From Methylomagnum ishizawai (GTDB lineage Bacteria > Pseudomonadota > Gammaproteobacteria > Methylococcales > Methylococcaceae): a stretch of DNA of 64,000 bases. This document shows positions 18,448-27,460 of this stretch, piece by piece. The notes beneath the pieces were generated by a model that was not told the DNA's origin, searched no databases, and saw only the letters and a program-made list of their open reading frames with translations. Positions within the stretch are counted from its first letter, which is position 1. Each line of letters opens with the position of its first letter. The stretch covers positions 1,508,501-1,572,500 of the forward strand of contig NZ_AP019783.1 in NCBI RefSeq assembly GCF_019670005.1. Direction: 5' to 3'. The position numbers and the translations under genes are program-made.

Positions 18448-20009
18448 AAATGCAGGATTCGGCCCTGGGCGGGACCGGGGCGGAAGCGGTTCCCGGCTGG
18501 CCCAAAGCCTTGGGCCTGACCCTCGCGGCGCTCGCGGCCTTGTTGGGCCTCTACCACGACACCTTGGCGTCGATGCTGGCGATTTGGCAGCGCTCCGAGA
18601 CCTACGCCCATGGCTATTTGATCTTCCCCATCAGCGCGTGGTTGATCTGGCAGAAACGGGCAGTATTGGCGCGGATCGCCCCCCGGCCCGATTACCGGGC
18701 CGCGCCGGTGCTGGCCCTGGGCGGATTGGGGTGGTGGTTGGCCCATGCCATCGATGTGTTGGTGGTGGAGCAATTGGCCTTGGTGGGCATGATTCCGGCC
18801 CTGGTGTGGTGGATGCTGGGATGGCCGGTGTTGCGGGCGGTGTTGTTCCCCATGGGCTTCCTGGTTTTTTCCGTGCCGATGGGGGAATTCCTCGTCCCGC
18901 CGCTGATGAATTTCACCGCCGATTTCACGGTGGCGATGCTGCAATTCACCGGCATCCCGGTGTTCCGCGAAGGCACTTTCTTCAGCATCCCCAGCGGGGA
19001 TTGGTCGGTGATCGAGGCGTGCAGCGGGCTGCGCTATTTGATCGCCTCGATCACCCTGGGGTTTTTGTATGCCTATATGAGCTACGTGTCGCCGTGGCGG
19101 CGGCTGGCGTTCATGGCCTTGTCGGTGGGATTGCCGATCATCGCCAATGGCCTCCGGGCCTATATGATCGTGATGATCGGCCATCTGAGCGGCATGACCT
19201 TGGCGGTGGGGGTCGACCATTTGATCTATGGCTGGGTGTTCTTCGGCTTTGTGATGCTGCTGATGTTCTGGGTCGGTTCGTTCTGGACCGATATCGACGC
19301 GGCCCAGGCCGCTTCCCCGGTTCCGGCCCCGGTCGGTACCGCGCCCGACGGTTGGGCTTTCGGCAGGGCCTGGGCGCTCGCCTTGCTGGTCGCCGCCGTG
19401 GGACCGGCGCGGGCCGCCTATGTCGGAGCCCTGGAAGCCAGCCGGGACCGGGACCCGGTGGTGATGGCCTTGCCGGAAGGCGACGGGGCTTGGCAAGCTG
19501 TTCCGGCCTTCACCGAATGGACGCCCCATTATTCGGGCCAGGACGCGGGGGCCGACCGGGCCTATGGCAACGGCGAGGACAAGGTGGCGGTCTATGTGCG
19601 CTATTACCGCCATCAAAAGCAGGGCGCGGAATTGATCAACTCCCGCAATATGCTGATCCCCCAAATCCATGATGTTTGGAAAATGCCGGAGGAGCGGTCG
19701 GTCGAAGTATCCTTGGCGGGCCGGCCGGTCACGGTGCTGCAAGGCTTATTGAAATCCACGGCGGGACAACGCCTCTTGGTGTGGCGCTGGAACCTTATCG
19801 GCGGCAGCCGTACCGCCGACGATTACCAGGGGAAATTATTGGAAGCCAAGGACAAACTCCTCGGCGGTTCCGGCGAGGGCGCGGCCTTCATCCTCGCCAC
19901 CGAATATAGCGGCGACCCCAAGACGGCGGAGCCGGTCTTGCGGCGCTTCGCCGAGGCGATGCTGCCCGCCCTGGAACAGGGTCTGGATCGAACGGTGGCC
20001 CGGCGATGA
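18444..20009 (+). CDS. xrtA: Exosortase A fused to a C-terminal EpsI domain
   Basis: A 521-residue inner-membrane transpeptidase-like protease with eight or so helices in the first 300 residues. It recognises C-terminal PEP-CTERM signals and is thought to transfer the cleaved protein to a surface acceptor. Catalytic Cys193 is in EACSGLRY, Arg238 in NGLRAY and His259 in DHLIYG. Residues about 320-521 form the soluble EpsI domain. This fusion is typical of XrtA. The start ATG at 18444 overlaps the preceding stop; the longer upstream frame is a shadow. Confidence 0.95.
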   Translation: MKMQDSALGGTGAEAVPGWPKALGLTLAALAALLGLYHDTLASMLAIWQRSETYAHGYLIFPISAWLIWQKRAVLARIAPRPDYRAAPVLALGGLGWWLAHAIDVLVVEQLALVGMIPALVWWMLGWPVLRAVLFPMGFLVFSVPMGEFLVPPLMNFTADFTVAMLQFTGIPVFREGTFFSIPSGDWSVIEACSGLRYLIASITLGFLYAYMSYVSPWRRLAFMALSVGLPIIANGLRAYMIVMIGHLSGMTLAVGVDHLIYGWVFFGFVMLLMFWVGSFWTDIDAAQAASPVPAPVGTAPDGWAFGRAWALALLVAAVGPARAAYVGALEASRDRDPVVMALPEGDGAWQAVPAFTEWTPHYSGQDAGADRAYGNGEDKVAVYVRYYRHQKQGAELINSRNMLIPQIHDVWKMPEERSVEVSLAGRPVTVLQGLLKSTAGQRLLVWRWNLIGGSRTADDYQGKLLEAKDKLLGGSGEGAAFILATEYSGDPKTAEPVLRRFAEAMLPALEQGLDRTVARR

Positions 20010-21166
20010 GCCCGCCGCTGATCGTCCATATCATCTACCGGCTCGGCGTCGGCGGCCTGGAAAACGGCTTGGTGAACCTCATCAACCACGGCGGGCGTTA
20101 CCGCCATGCCGTGGTGTGCCTCAAGGACGCCACCGAATTCCGCCAACGCCTGCCGCCGGAGGTGCCGGTCTACGAACTCCACCGCAAGGAAGGCCAGGAT
20201 TTCGGCCTGTATGGGCGGGTCTACCGTTTGCTGCGGGAATTGCGTCCGGCCTTGGTCCACACCCGCAATCTGGCGGCGCTGGAATGCCAACTACCGGCTT
20301 GGTGGGCGGGGGTCCGGGCGCGGGTGCATGGCGAACATGGCTGGGATGTGTTCGACCCCGAGGGCCGCAACCGCAAATACCAATGGCTGCGGCGGGCCTA
20401 TAAACCCTTGGTCCAGCGCTATATCCCGTTGTCCCGCCATCTGGAGGATTATTTGCGGGAGCGCATCCGGGTACCGGACAGCCGCATCACCCGGATTTGC
20501 AATGGCGTGGATACCGCCGTGTTCCATCCGCCGCGGCAGGGCAGGGCGCCGATCGGGGGTTGCCCGTTCGGCGCGGATGGAGGGCTGGTGTTGCTGGGCA
20601 CGGTGGGGCGGATGCACGGCGTCAAGGACCAGCTCAATTTGGTGCGGGCCTTCCTCCTGTTGCTGGAACAGCGCCCGGAACGGCGGGAAAACCTGCGTTT
20701 GATCCTGGTGGGCGATGGTCCTTTGCGGGCGGAAGCCATCGCGTTGCTCCGCGCCGCCGGGGCCGAACCCCTGGCCTGGTTGCCCGGCGGGCGCGGCGAC
20801 GTGGCCGCGATCCTGCGCGGCCTGGATATTTTCGTCCTGCCGTCCCAGGCCGAGGGCATTTCCAACACGATCCTCGAAGCCATGGCGACCGGGCTGCCGG
20901 TGGTCGCCACGGCGGTGGGCGGCAATCCCGAACTGGTCGCCGACGGCCTGACTGGAACCCTGGTCCCCAGGCAAGACCCGGTGGCCTTGGCGGCGGCGCT
21001 GGCCCGTTATCTGGACGACCCGGACATCCGCCGCGCCCAGGGCGAGGCCGGTCTGGCCCGCGTCCGGGAGCGCTTCAGCCTAGACGCCATGGTGCGGAAC
21101 TATGAGGCGGTCTACGGCCAACTGCTCGCGGCCCACCACCCCACCCAACCAGAGGGAACGCCTTAA
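20006..21166 (+). CDS. XrtA-system sugar transferase (Stp2 type, GT-B)
   Basis: A 386-residue family 4 glycosyltransferase. It opens with VHIIYRLGVGGLENGLVNLI, characteristic of the Stp2 branch. The acceptor domain has VHTRNLAALECQ, and the donor domain has LPSQAEGISNTILEAMATGLP with the conserved E-x7-E. It overlaps the exosortase stop by four bases and ends directly before the amidotransferase ATG, so the genes are translationally coupled. Confidence 0.9.
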   Translation: MSPPLIVHIIYRLGVGGLENGLVNLINHGGRYRHAVVCLKDATEFRQRLPPEVPVYELHRKEGQDFGLYGRVYRLLRELRPALVHTRNLAALECQLPAWWAGVRARVHGEHGWDVFDPEGRNRKYQWLRRAYKPLVQRYIPLSRHLEDYLRERIRVPDSRITRICNGVDTAVFHPPRQGRAPIGGCPFGADGGLVLLGTVGRMHGVKDQLNLVRAFLLLLEQRPERRENLRLILVGDGPLRAEAIALLRAAGAEPLAWLPGGRGDVAAILRGLDIFVLPSQAEGISNTILEAMATGLPVVATAVGGNPELVADGLTGTLVPRQDPVALAAALARYLDDPDIRRAQGEAGLARVRERFSLDAMVRNYEAVYGQLLAAHHPTQPEGTP

Positions 21167-23056
21167 ATGTGCGGAATCGTCGGCATTTTCGACACCCAAG
21201 GCGAGCGCGGCATCGACCGGGACTTGCTCGGGCGCATGAACCAACGCCAGTTCCACCGGGGACCGGACGAGGGGGGCTTGCATGTGGAACCGGGCCTGGG
21301 TTTCGGCCATCGGCGGCTATCGATCATCGATCTGTCCAGCGGCCAGCAACCCTTGTTCAACCGGGATAAGACCGTCGTCGTCACCTACAACGGCGAAATC
21401 TACAACTTCCAAGCGCTGCGGGCCGAACTGGAAGCGCTGGGCCACCGCTTCGAGACCCATTGCGACACCGAGGTCATCGTCTACGCCTGGGAAGCCTGGG
21501 GCGAGGCTTGCGTGGAGCGGTTCCGGGGCATGTTCGCCTTCGGGCTGTGGGACCGGACCCGGCGGACCCTGTTCCTGGCCCGCGACCGGCTGGGCGTGAA
21601 GCCCTTGCATTACGCCGTCCTGCCCGATGGCTGCTTGGTGTTCGGCTCCGAACTGAAAGCCCTGCTGGCGCATCCGGGCCTGCCCAGGCGGATCGACCCA
21701 CAAGCGGTCGAGGATTATTTCGCCTATGGCTATGTCCCCGATCCCAAGACCATCTACCGCGATGTGTACAAGCTGCCGCCCGGCCATACGCTCACGCTCC
21801 GGCGCGGCGGGCCGGTGGGCGCGCCCGTGGCCTATTGGGACGTGCCGTTCGCCGTGCGTGGAAACCTGGACGAGGCCCAGGTCCGCGGGGAGTTGATCGA
21901 GCGTTTGCGGGAAGCCGTGGATATCCGCCGGGTGGCCGATGTGCCGCTGGGGGCTTTCCTCTCGGGCGGGGTCGATTCCAGCGCGGTGGTGGCGATGATG
22001 GCGGGTCTTTCCGACCAGCCGGTCAATACCTGTTCGATTGCCTTCGGCGATCCGGCCTACAACGAATCGCGCTACGCCGCCGAGGTCGCCGGGCGCTACC
22101 ACACCCATCACCGGGTGGAACAGGTCGATCCCGATGATTTCTCGCTGATCGACCGCTTGGCCGGGCTGTACGACGAACCCTATGCCGATAGTTCCGCCCT
22201 GCCGACCTACCGCGTCTGCGAATTGGCGCGGAAGGAAGTCGTCGTGGCCTTGTCCGGCGATGGCGGCGACGAGACCTGGGCCGGTTATCGGCGCTACCGC
22301 TTCCATGGCTATGAGGAACGGGTGCGTTCGCTGCTGCCCTTGGGGCTGCGCCGTCCGCTGTTCGGGACGCTGGGCCGTTGGTATCCCAAGGCCGATTGGG
22401 CGCCCAAACCGCTGCGGGCCAAGGCCACCTTGGAAGCCCTGGCGCGGGATTCGGTCGAGGGTTATTTCCACGGCGTGTCGCTGTTGTCCGATGCCCAGCG
22501 CGGACGGATGTTCAGCCCCGGCTTCAAGCGCGAGTTGCAGGGCTACCACGCCGTCGAGGTCTTGCGCGGCTGGGCCGCGAAGGCACCGACCCGGCATCCC
22601 ATTTCCCTGGCGCAATATCTCGACCTGAAAACCTACCTGCCCGGTGATATCCTGACCAAGGTGGACCGGGCCAGCATGGCCCACGCCTTGGAAGTGCGGG
22701 TGCCCTTGCTGGATCATCCACTGGTCGAATGGGTGTCCTGCCTGCCGCCCGAGCTGAAATTACGCGGCACGGAAGGCAAATTCCTGTTCAAGCAAGCCCT
22801 GGAACCCTATTTGTCCAAAGATATCCTCTACCGCCCGAAAATGGGTTTCTCGATCCCCCTGGCGGCTTGGTTCCGGGGACCGCTCCAAGCCAAGCTGCGG
22901 GCGGCGGTGTCGGGTCCGGCGCTGGCCGGGTCGGGCTGGTTCGATATGGACTATCTCAAAGCCATGCTGGACCAGCACCAATCGGGTATCCGCGACCACA
23001 GCGCCGGGTTGTGGGCGCTTTTGATGTACGACTCGTTCCTGCGCCTGGACCCGTAA
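21167..23056 (+). CDS. XrtA-system amidotransferase (asparagine synthetase B-like)
   Basis: A 629-residue two-domain glutamine amidotransferase. It starts MCGIVGIF, so Cys2 is the N-terminal nucleophile of the class II glutaminase domain. The synthetase domain has the PP-loop LSGGVDSSAVVAMM and LSGDGGDETWAGY. In exosortase loci this paralogue is thought to amidate a polysaccharide component (for example a uronic acid) rather than make asparagine; that is inference from context. Its ATG abuts the previous TAA. Confidence 0.9.
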   Translation: MCGIVGIFDTQGERGIDRDLLGRMNQRQFHRGPDEGGLHVEPGLGFGHRRLSIIDLSSGQQPLFNRDKTVVVTYNGEIYNFQALRAELEALGHRFETHCDTEVIVYAWEAWGEACVERFRGMFAFGLWDRTRRTLFLARDRLGVKPLHYAVLPDGCLVFGSELKALLAHPGLPRRIDPQAVEDYFAYGYVPDPKTIYRDVYKLPPGHTLTLRRGGPVGAPVAYWDVPFAVRGNLDEAQVRGELIERLREAVDIRRVADVPLGAFLSGGVDSSAVVAMMAGLSDQPVNTCSIAFGDPAYNESRYAAEVAGRYHTHHRVEQVDPDDFSLIDRLAGLYDEPYADSSALPTYRVCELARKEVVVALSGDGGDETWAGYRRYRFHGYEERVRSLLPLGLRRPLFGTLGRWYPKADWAPKPLRAKATLEALARDSVEGYFHGVSLLSDAQRGRMFSPGFKRELQGYHAVEVLRGWAAKAPTRHPISLAQYLDLKTYLPGDILTKVDRASMAHALEVRVPLLDHPLVEWVSCLPPELKLRGTEGKFLFKQALEPYLSKDILYRPKMGFSIPLAAWFRGPLQAKLRAAVSGPALAGSGWFDMDYLKAMLDQHQSGIRDHSAGLWALLMYDSFLRLDP

Positions 23057-23077
23057 GCGCCACCGCTCCAGAGACCT

Positions 23078-24292
23078 ATGCGAATACTCCATATCCTCGA
23101 CCATTCCATTCCCCTGCACAGCGGGTATACCTTCCGTACCCGCGCCATCCTGGAACAGCAACGCGCCCTGGGCTTCGAGACCTACCATATCACCTCGGCC
23201 AAGCACAAAGGGCCGGAAGCCTGGGTCGAGGACGTGGATGGTTTCCGGTTCTTCCGCTCGCCGCCTTCGGCCAGTTGGTACGCCCGGCTGCCGGTGTTCA
23301 ACCAGTTCGCCATCGTCGATAGCCTGGCCAAGCGCCTGGGCGAGGTCATCGAGGAAGTGCGGCCCAATATCCTCCATGCCCATTCGCCGGCCCTGAACGG
23401 CTTGGCGGCGCTGCGGGTGGCGCAATGGTATTCGCTGCCCCTGGTGTACGAATGCCGGGCCTTCTGGGAAGACGCGGCGGTGGACCATGGCACCAGCCGC
23501 GAGGGCGGTTTGCGCTACCGGGGCACGCATTTCCTGGAAACCCATGTGTTCAAGAAGGCCCAGGCCATCACCACCATCTGCGAAGGCTTGCGCCAGGATA
23601 TCATCGGGCGCGGCATCCCCGCCGGAAAGATCACGGTGATTCCCAACGCGGTGGATATCCAGCGCTTCCAAATCGCGGGCGAACCCGACGCGGTGTTGCG
23701 CGGGGAGTTGGGATGGGTCGGCAAAACCGTCTTGGGTTTCATCGGTTCCTTCTATGCCTACGAGGGTTTGCCGCTGTTATTGGAGGCCATGCCCCGGTTA
23801 TTGGCGCAAAGGCCCGATTTGCGTTTGTTATTGGTCGGCGGCGGCCCGCAGGAGGAATACCTGCGCGTTAAAGCCGCCGAATTGAATCTCGGCGACAAAG
23901 TGGTTTTCCTGGGCCGGGTGCCGCATGACAAGGTGCAGAAATATTACGATCAGGTGGATATTTTCGTGTACCCGCGCCGCTCCATGCGCCTGACGGAATT
24001 GGTGACGCCCTTGAAACCCTTGGAGGCCATGGCCCAGGGCCGTTTGGTGGTGGCTTCCGATGTGGGCGGACACAAGGAATTGATCGAGGACCGCAAAACC
24101 GGCTGGCTGTTCAAAGCGGGCGCGGTGGACAGCTTGGAACGGACCCTCCTGGAATTGCTGGACCGGCCCGGCTGCTGGCCGGATATCAAGCGGGCCGGGC
24201 GCGAATTCGTCGAGACCGAGCGCAATTGGCAGGCCAGCGTGAAACGCTATCTCCCGATCTACCAAAAATTGGCCGGGGAGCGCTGTCCGTGA
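23078..24292 (+). CDS. XrtA-system glycosyltransferase (Stp3 type, GT-B)
   Basis: A 404-residue family 4 glycosyltransferase. It begins MRILHILDHSIPLHSGYTFR, the Stp3 branch signature. ECRAFWEDAAVDHG lies in the middle, and the donor domain shows YPRRSMRLTELVTPLKPLEAMA. Third dedicated transferase of the cluster. No initiating phosphoglycosyltransferase (EpsB/WcaJ type) lies in this window, so chain initiation must be encoded elsewhere. The stop overlaps the next gene's GTG start. Confidence 0.9.
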   Translation: MRILHILDHSIPLHSGYTFRTRAILEQQRALGFETYHITSAKHKGPEAWVEDVDGFRFFRSPPSASWYARLPVFNQFAIVDSLAKRLGEVIEEVRPNILHAHSPALNGLAALRVAQWYSLPLVYECRAFWEDAAVDHGTSREGGLRYRGTHFLETHVFKKAQAITTICEGLRQDIIGRGIPAGKITVIPNAVDIQRFQIAGEPDAVLRGELGWVGKTVLGFIGSFYAYEGLPLLLEAMPRLLAQRPDLRLLLVGGGPQEEYLRVKAAELNLGDKVVFLGRVPHDKVQKYYDQVDIFVYPRRSMRLTELVTPLKPLEAMAQGRLVVASDVGGHKELIEDRKTGWLFKAGAVDSLERTLLELLDRPGCWPDIKRAGREFVETERNWQASVKRYLPIYQKLAGERCP

Positions 24293-25260
24293 GCCTGTTG
24301 GAAGCGGCCTACCGGCTGGCGGCGCGGGGGTTGTCGCCGGCGGGCGGGCGGGCGCGGCTCAGCATCCTGATCTACCATCGCGTGCTGCCGGAGGCCGATC
24401 CGCTATTTCCGGGGGAAACCACCGCCGCCGGTTTCGACCAGGAAATGGGCTTGCTGAAACGGGTGTTCGCCGTGCTGCCCTTGGGCGAGGCGGTCGCCCG
24501 CCTCAAGGCCGGCACGCTGCCCGCCCGCGCCGCCTGCGTGACTTTCGACGACGGCTATGCCGACAACGCCACCCACGCCTTGCCGATCCTGGGGAAACAC
24601 GGCCTGCCCGCCTGTTTCTTCATCGCCACGGCCTATCTGGACGGGGGCCGGATGTTCAACGACACGGTGATCGAGGCGGTGCGCCGGGCCAAGCCGGAGC
24701 CGGTCGATCTCGGGCGCTTCGGCCTGGGCGAACACGATCTTTCCAGCCTGGACGCCAAAGCCCGCGCCATCGCCGCCATCCTGTCCCAGGTGAAATACCT
24801 GCCGCCGGATCGGCGCGATGACACCGTCGCCGGATTGGCGGCGGCGCTGACCGGCGCGGCCTTGCCCACCGACCTGATGATGACCACGGCCCAACTCCAC
24901 GCCCTGCGCCAAGCCGGGATGGAAATAGGCGCCCATACCCATCGCCATCCCATCCTGGCCAAACTCGGCCCCGCCGCCGTCCGCGCCGAAATCGCCGAGA
25001 ATGTGGCGGTGCTGGAGAGGATTTTGGGCCGACGGGTCGGCCTGTTCGCCTATCCCAACGGCAAGCCCGGCAGCGATTACCTGCCGCAACAGGCCGCCAT
25101 CGTGCGGGAACTGGGCTTCGACGCGGCGGTGTCCACCCGATGGGGCGCGGCCAGCGCCGCCAGCGATCCCTTCCAATTGCCGCGCTTCACGCCCTGGTCC
25201 AGGGATAAGGCCAGATTCCAGCCGCAGTTGTTGCGGAACCTCGCGCATTCCTATTTTTAG
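24289..25260 (+). CDS. Second EPS-cluster polysaccharide deacetylase
   Basis: A 323-residue NodB-type deacetylase. Metal-binding motif TFDDGYADN is near residue 80 and the paired His motif HTHRHP is near residue 215. The YHRVLPEADP start is shared with deacetylases next to exosortase A. The GTG at 24289 (MSLLEAAYRL) overlaps the glycosyltransferase TGA by four bases and is preferred to the upstream in-frame ATG at 24226. Last gene of the collinear EPS cluster. Confidence 0.87.
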   Translation: MSLLEAAYRLAARGLSPAGGRARLSILIYHRVLPEADPLFPGETTAAGFDQEMGLLKRVFAVLPLGEAVARLKAGTLPARAACVTFDDGYADNATHALPILGKHGLPACFFIATAYLDGGRMFNDTVIEAVRRAKPEPVDLGRFGLGEHDLSSLDAKARAIAAILSQVKYLPPDRRDDTVAGLAAALTGAALPTDLMMTTAQLHALRQAGMEIGAHTHRHPILAKLGPAAVRAEIAENVAVLERILGRRVGLFAYPNGKPGSDYLPQQAAIVRELGFDAAVSTRWGAASAASDPFQLPRFTPWSRDKARFQPQLLRNLAHSYF

Positions 25261-25287
25261 CCGGAAGTTTCCGCGCTAAGTTAAGGC

Positions 25288-25860
25288 TTGCGAATAAGGT
25301 TCCGGCATTCCTGCAAGCCGCTCCCGATCTTGCACAACCTAAAAGCGTCCACCCGCAAAGCCGTGGAAATCGATTTCGATGGCTGGTTGAGGCCGAGGGG
25401 CGACGACGAGTTCTTCGAGTTCTGCCAACGGCAACGCGGTTTGCGGGTAGAAATGGATCGATATGGGGCAATCGTCATCATGCCACCTACGGGCGGAGAA
25501 ACCGGCAGGATTGATTTCCGATTGATCGCAGGTTTCGCCGCTTGGGTCGATCCGGCCTGGATCAAGCGGGAAAAAGGGTTCGCCATCCCCTTGGAACAGC
25601 GCAAGAAATTCGCGCCCATTCGCCCCGATTTCGTGGTGGAACTGCGCTCCGAAACCGATTCCCTGCCCAGGTCGCAGGCGAAAATGGCGGAATATATCGA
25701 GAATGGCGCGGCCTTGGGTTGGTTGATCGATGTGGCCGGGAAAACGGTTTATGCCTACCGGCCCGATACCCCGGTCGAGGTGCTGGCGCATCCCTCCGGG
25801 CTGTCCGGCGAACCCTTGCTCAAGGGTTTCGTCCTGCGTAGGGACGCCATTTTCGTCTGA
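25288..25860 (+). CDS. Uma2-family (DUF820) nuclease-fold protein, internally shortened
   Basis: A 190-codon frame from a weak TTG start resembles Uma2 proteins, PD-(D/E)xK-fold putative endonucleases common in cyanobacteria and some Proteobacteria. Clear family blocks are GAIVIMPPTGGETGRIDFRL, PDFVVELRSETDSL and MAEYIENGAALGWLID. The segment that normally lies between the first two, with GVVFDSSTGF and the SPD metal-binding Asp, is missing. RLIAGFAAWVDPAW runs straight into REKGFAIPLEQRKKF. It is probably inactive after a deletion. No good ribosome site or ATG is present. Convergent with argG. Confidence 0.6.
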   Translation: MRIRFRHSCKPLPILHNLKASTRKAVEIDFDGWLRPRGDDEFFEFCQRQRGLRVEMDRYGAIVIMPPTGGETGRIDFRLIAGFAAWVDPAWIKREKGFAIPLEQRKKFAPIRPDFVVELRSETDSLPRSQAKMAEYIENGAALGWLIDVAGKTVYAYRPDTPVEVLAHPSGLSGEPLLKGFVLRRDAIFV

Positions 25861-25885
25861 ATCCCGGATAGCTTCCCTCGAACAA

Positions 25886-25909
25886 AAAAGCCCGCGACCG
25901 CGGGCTTTT
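25886..25909. terminator. Bidirectional rho-independent terminator between the Uma2 gene and argG
   Basis: Perfect 10-bp stem AAAAGCCCGC / GCGGGCTTTT (25886-25895 with 25900-25909) and a GACC loop. A-rich on the left and T-rich on the right, it can stop the plus-strand Uma2 transcript and the minus-strand argG transcript. Confidence 0.9.
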
Positions 25910-25932
25910 CCGTGGAAGAAGGGGAAGCGGCG

Positions 25933-27159
25933 TTAGGTGAACTTCGCGCCCTTCTTGGCCGCGATCCGCATCCTGAGCGCGTTCAGCTTGATGAAGCCTT
26001 CCGCGTCCTTCTGGTTGTACGCACCCTTGTCGTCCTCGAAGGTGGCGATGTTCATGTCGAACAGGCTGTCGCTGGCCGACTGGCGGCCCACCACGCTGAC
26101 ATTGCCCTTGTACAGCTTGACCCGCACCTCGCCGTTCACCTTGGCCTGGGAGGCGTCGATCATCTGTTGCAGCATCAGGCGCTCGGGGCTCCACCAATAG
26201 CCGTTGTAGATCAGGCTGGCGTAGCGCGGCATGAGTTCGTCCTTGAGATGGGCGACTTCGCGGTCCAGGGTCAGGGATTCGATGGCGCGGTGGGCTTTCA
26301 GCATGATGGTGCCGCCGGGGGTTTCGTAGGCGCCGCGCGATTTCATGCCGACATAGCGGTTTTCCACGATGTCGAGGCGGCCCACGCCGTTGGCTCCGCC
26401 CAGTTGGTTCAGTTGGGCCAGCACCTGGGCCGGGGTCAGCCGTTCGCCGTCGATGCTGACGATATCGCCTTGTTCATAGCCCAGCACCACGTAGGTCGGC
26501 TGGTCCGGGGCGGCTTCTGGGCTGACGCTCCAGCGCCACATGTCCTCTTCCGGCTCGGCCCAGGGGTCTTCGAGGATGCCGCCCTCGTAGGAGATATGCA
26601 GCAGGTTGGCGTCCATGGAATAGGGCGAGGACTTGCCGCGTTTCATCTCGATGGGGATGTTGTGCTGCTCGGCGTAGGCCAGCAGGGTTTCGCGGGAACT
26701 CAGCTCCCATTCGCGCCAGGGGGCGATGATCTTGATATCGGGCTTGAGGGCGTAGGCGCCCAGTTCGAACCGCACCTGGTCGTTGCCCTTGCCGGTCGCG
26801 CCGTGGCAGATGGCGTCGCAGCCGGTTTCGTTGACGATCTCGATCAAGCGCTTGGAGATCAAGGGGCGGGCGATGGACGTGCCGAGGAGGTATTCGCCTT
26901 CATAAATGGTATTGGCGCGGAACATCGGGAACACGAAGTCGCGCACGAATTCTTCCTTGAGGTCGTCGATATAGATTTCCTGGATGCCCATCGCCGTGGC
27001 CTTGGCGCGGGCGGGTTCCAGTTCCTCGCCCTGCCCGAGGTCGGCGGTGAAGGTGACGACTTCGCAGCCATAGGTTTCCCTGAGCCATTGCAGGATGACG
27101 GAGGTATCGAGCCCGCCGGAATAGGCGAGGGCGACTTTTTTCACGGTTTGGGTGGACAT
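25933..27159 (-). CDS. argG: Argininosuccinate synthase
   Basis: Joins citrulline and aspartate with ATP in arginine synthesis. The 408-residue product carries the N-type ATP pyrophosphatase loop AYSGGLDTS near residue 10, plus [14 protein letters not shown] and [11 protein letters not shown]. Length is typical of the type I family. The start at 27159 (MSTQTVKK) has a near-perfect -10 box 35 bases upstream; the upstream in-frame codons to 27225 cover that promoter. A terminator-ended transcript unit precedes it on the same strand (27224-27434). Confidence 0.96.
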   Translation of the reverse strand: MSTQTVKKVALAYSGGLDTSVILQWLRETYGCEVVTFTADLGQGEELEPARAKATAMGIQEIYIDDLKEEFVRDFVFPMFRANTIYEGEYLLGTSIARPLISKRLIEIVNETGCDAICHGATGKGNDQVRFELGAYALKPDIKIIAPWREWELSSRETLLAYAEQHNIPIEMKRGKSSPYSMDANLLHISYEGGILEDPWAEPEEDMWRWSVSPEAAPDQPTYVVLGYEQGDIVSIDGERLTPAQVLAQLNQLGGANGVGRLDIVENRYVGMKSRGAYETPGGTIMLKAHRAIESLTLDREVAHLKDELMPRYASLIYNGYWWSPERLMLQQMIDASQAKVNGEVRVKLYKGNVSVVGRQSASDSLFDMNIATFEDDKGAYNQKDAEGFIKLNALRMRIAAKKGAKFT

Positions 27160-27193
27160 GGTGTGAGGTATCCGGGAACGGGAAAAGCGGGAG

Positions 27194-27199
27194 ATTATA
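27194..27199 (-). promoter_or_regulatory. argG promoter -10 box
   Basis: Minus-strand TATAAT, a perfect -10 hexamer, placing the start of transcription near 27187 and a leader of about 28 bases before the argG ATG. No good -35 is seen at 17 bases, so an activator may be needed. Confidence 0.55.
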
Positions 27200-27223
27200 G
27201 CCGCGGCCACACGGATTCCGGGC

Positions 27224-27250
27224 AAAAAAAAGCCGCCTTCCTAGGGCGGC
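27224..27250 (-). terminator. Rho-independent terminator on the minus strand upstream of argG
   Basis: Read on the minus strand, GCCGCC (27250-27245) and GGCGGC (27237-27232) form a stem, followed by eight U residues (27231-27224). It faces argG but lies before the argG promoter, and no protein gene of that strand ends here. It therefore seems to end a separate short transcript. Confidence 0.85.
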
Positions 27251-27434
27251 ACCGAGACAGGGTCAAGAGGGAGTAACTCAAAAGGCGGAAGCCGGTGGGA
27301 GCCGCCGGACCAAGGCGGTCTCCCGGAATTTGGTGCGTGCCGATGAGGGCGGGCCGAAAGCGTTTTTCATGCGACACCGCGCGGATGAAAACCACTTTCG
27401 GGCGGCATCCTTGCCTGGCGCTCACCGGCCGCTG
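27224..27434 (-). ncRNA. Candidate structured small RNA, about 210 nt
   Basis: The 410-base gap between argG and the HAD gene holds what looks like an RNA unit: a sigma-54-type promoter (27445-27460), two long hairpins and an intrinsic terminator. Hairpin one pairs 27354-27360 with 27395-27401 and, inside it, 27364-27370 with 27385-27391. Hairpin two pairs 27297-27301 with 27320-27324 and 27303-27306 with 27314-27317. A 30-codon frame (ATG at 27370, stop at 27278, starting MKNAFGPPSSARTKF) also fits but has no clear ribosome site. I do not recognise a known RNA family. A peptide leader acting on argG is an alternative. Confidence 0.5.
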
Positions 27435-27444
27435 GGGCTTATAG

Positions 27445-27460
27445 AGCAGGCTCCGTGCCA
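27445..27460 (-). promoter_or_regulatory. Sigma-54-type promoter
   Basis: The minus strand reads TGGCACGGAGCCTGCT. It has the -24 GG (27459-27458) and -12 GC (27447-27446) exactly ten bases apart and matches the consensus TGGCACG-N4-TTGCW at all but one conserved base. Transcription would begin near 27434 and run toward the terminator at 27224. A PAS-containing sigma-54 activator is encoded at 42337-43716, but there is no evidence linking the two. Confidence 0.6.

Noticed and set aside
18393-19742. A 449-codon minus-strand frame opposite exosortase A
   Set aside because: His/Arg/Gln-rich shadow with no domain. The plus-strand exosortase has its full catalytic set.
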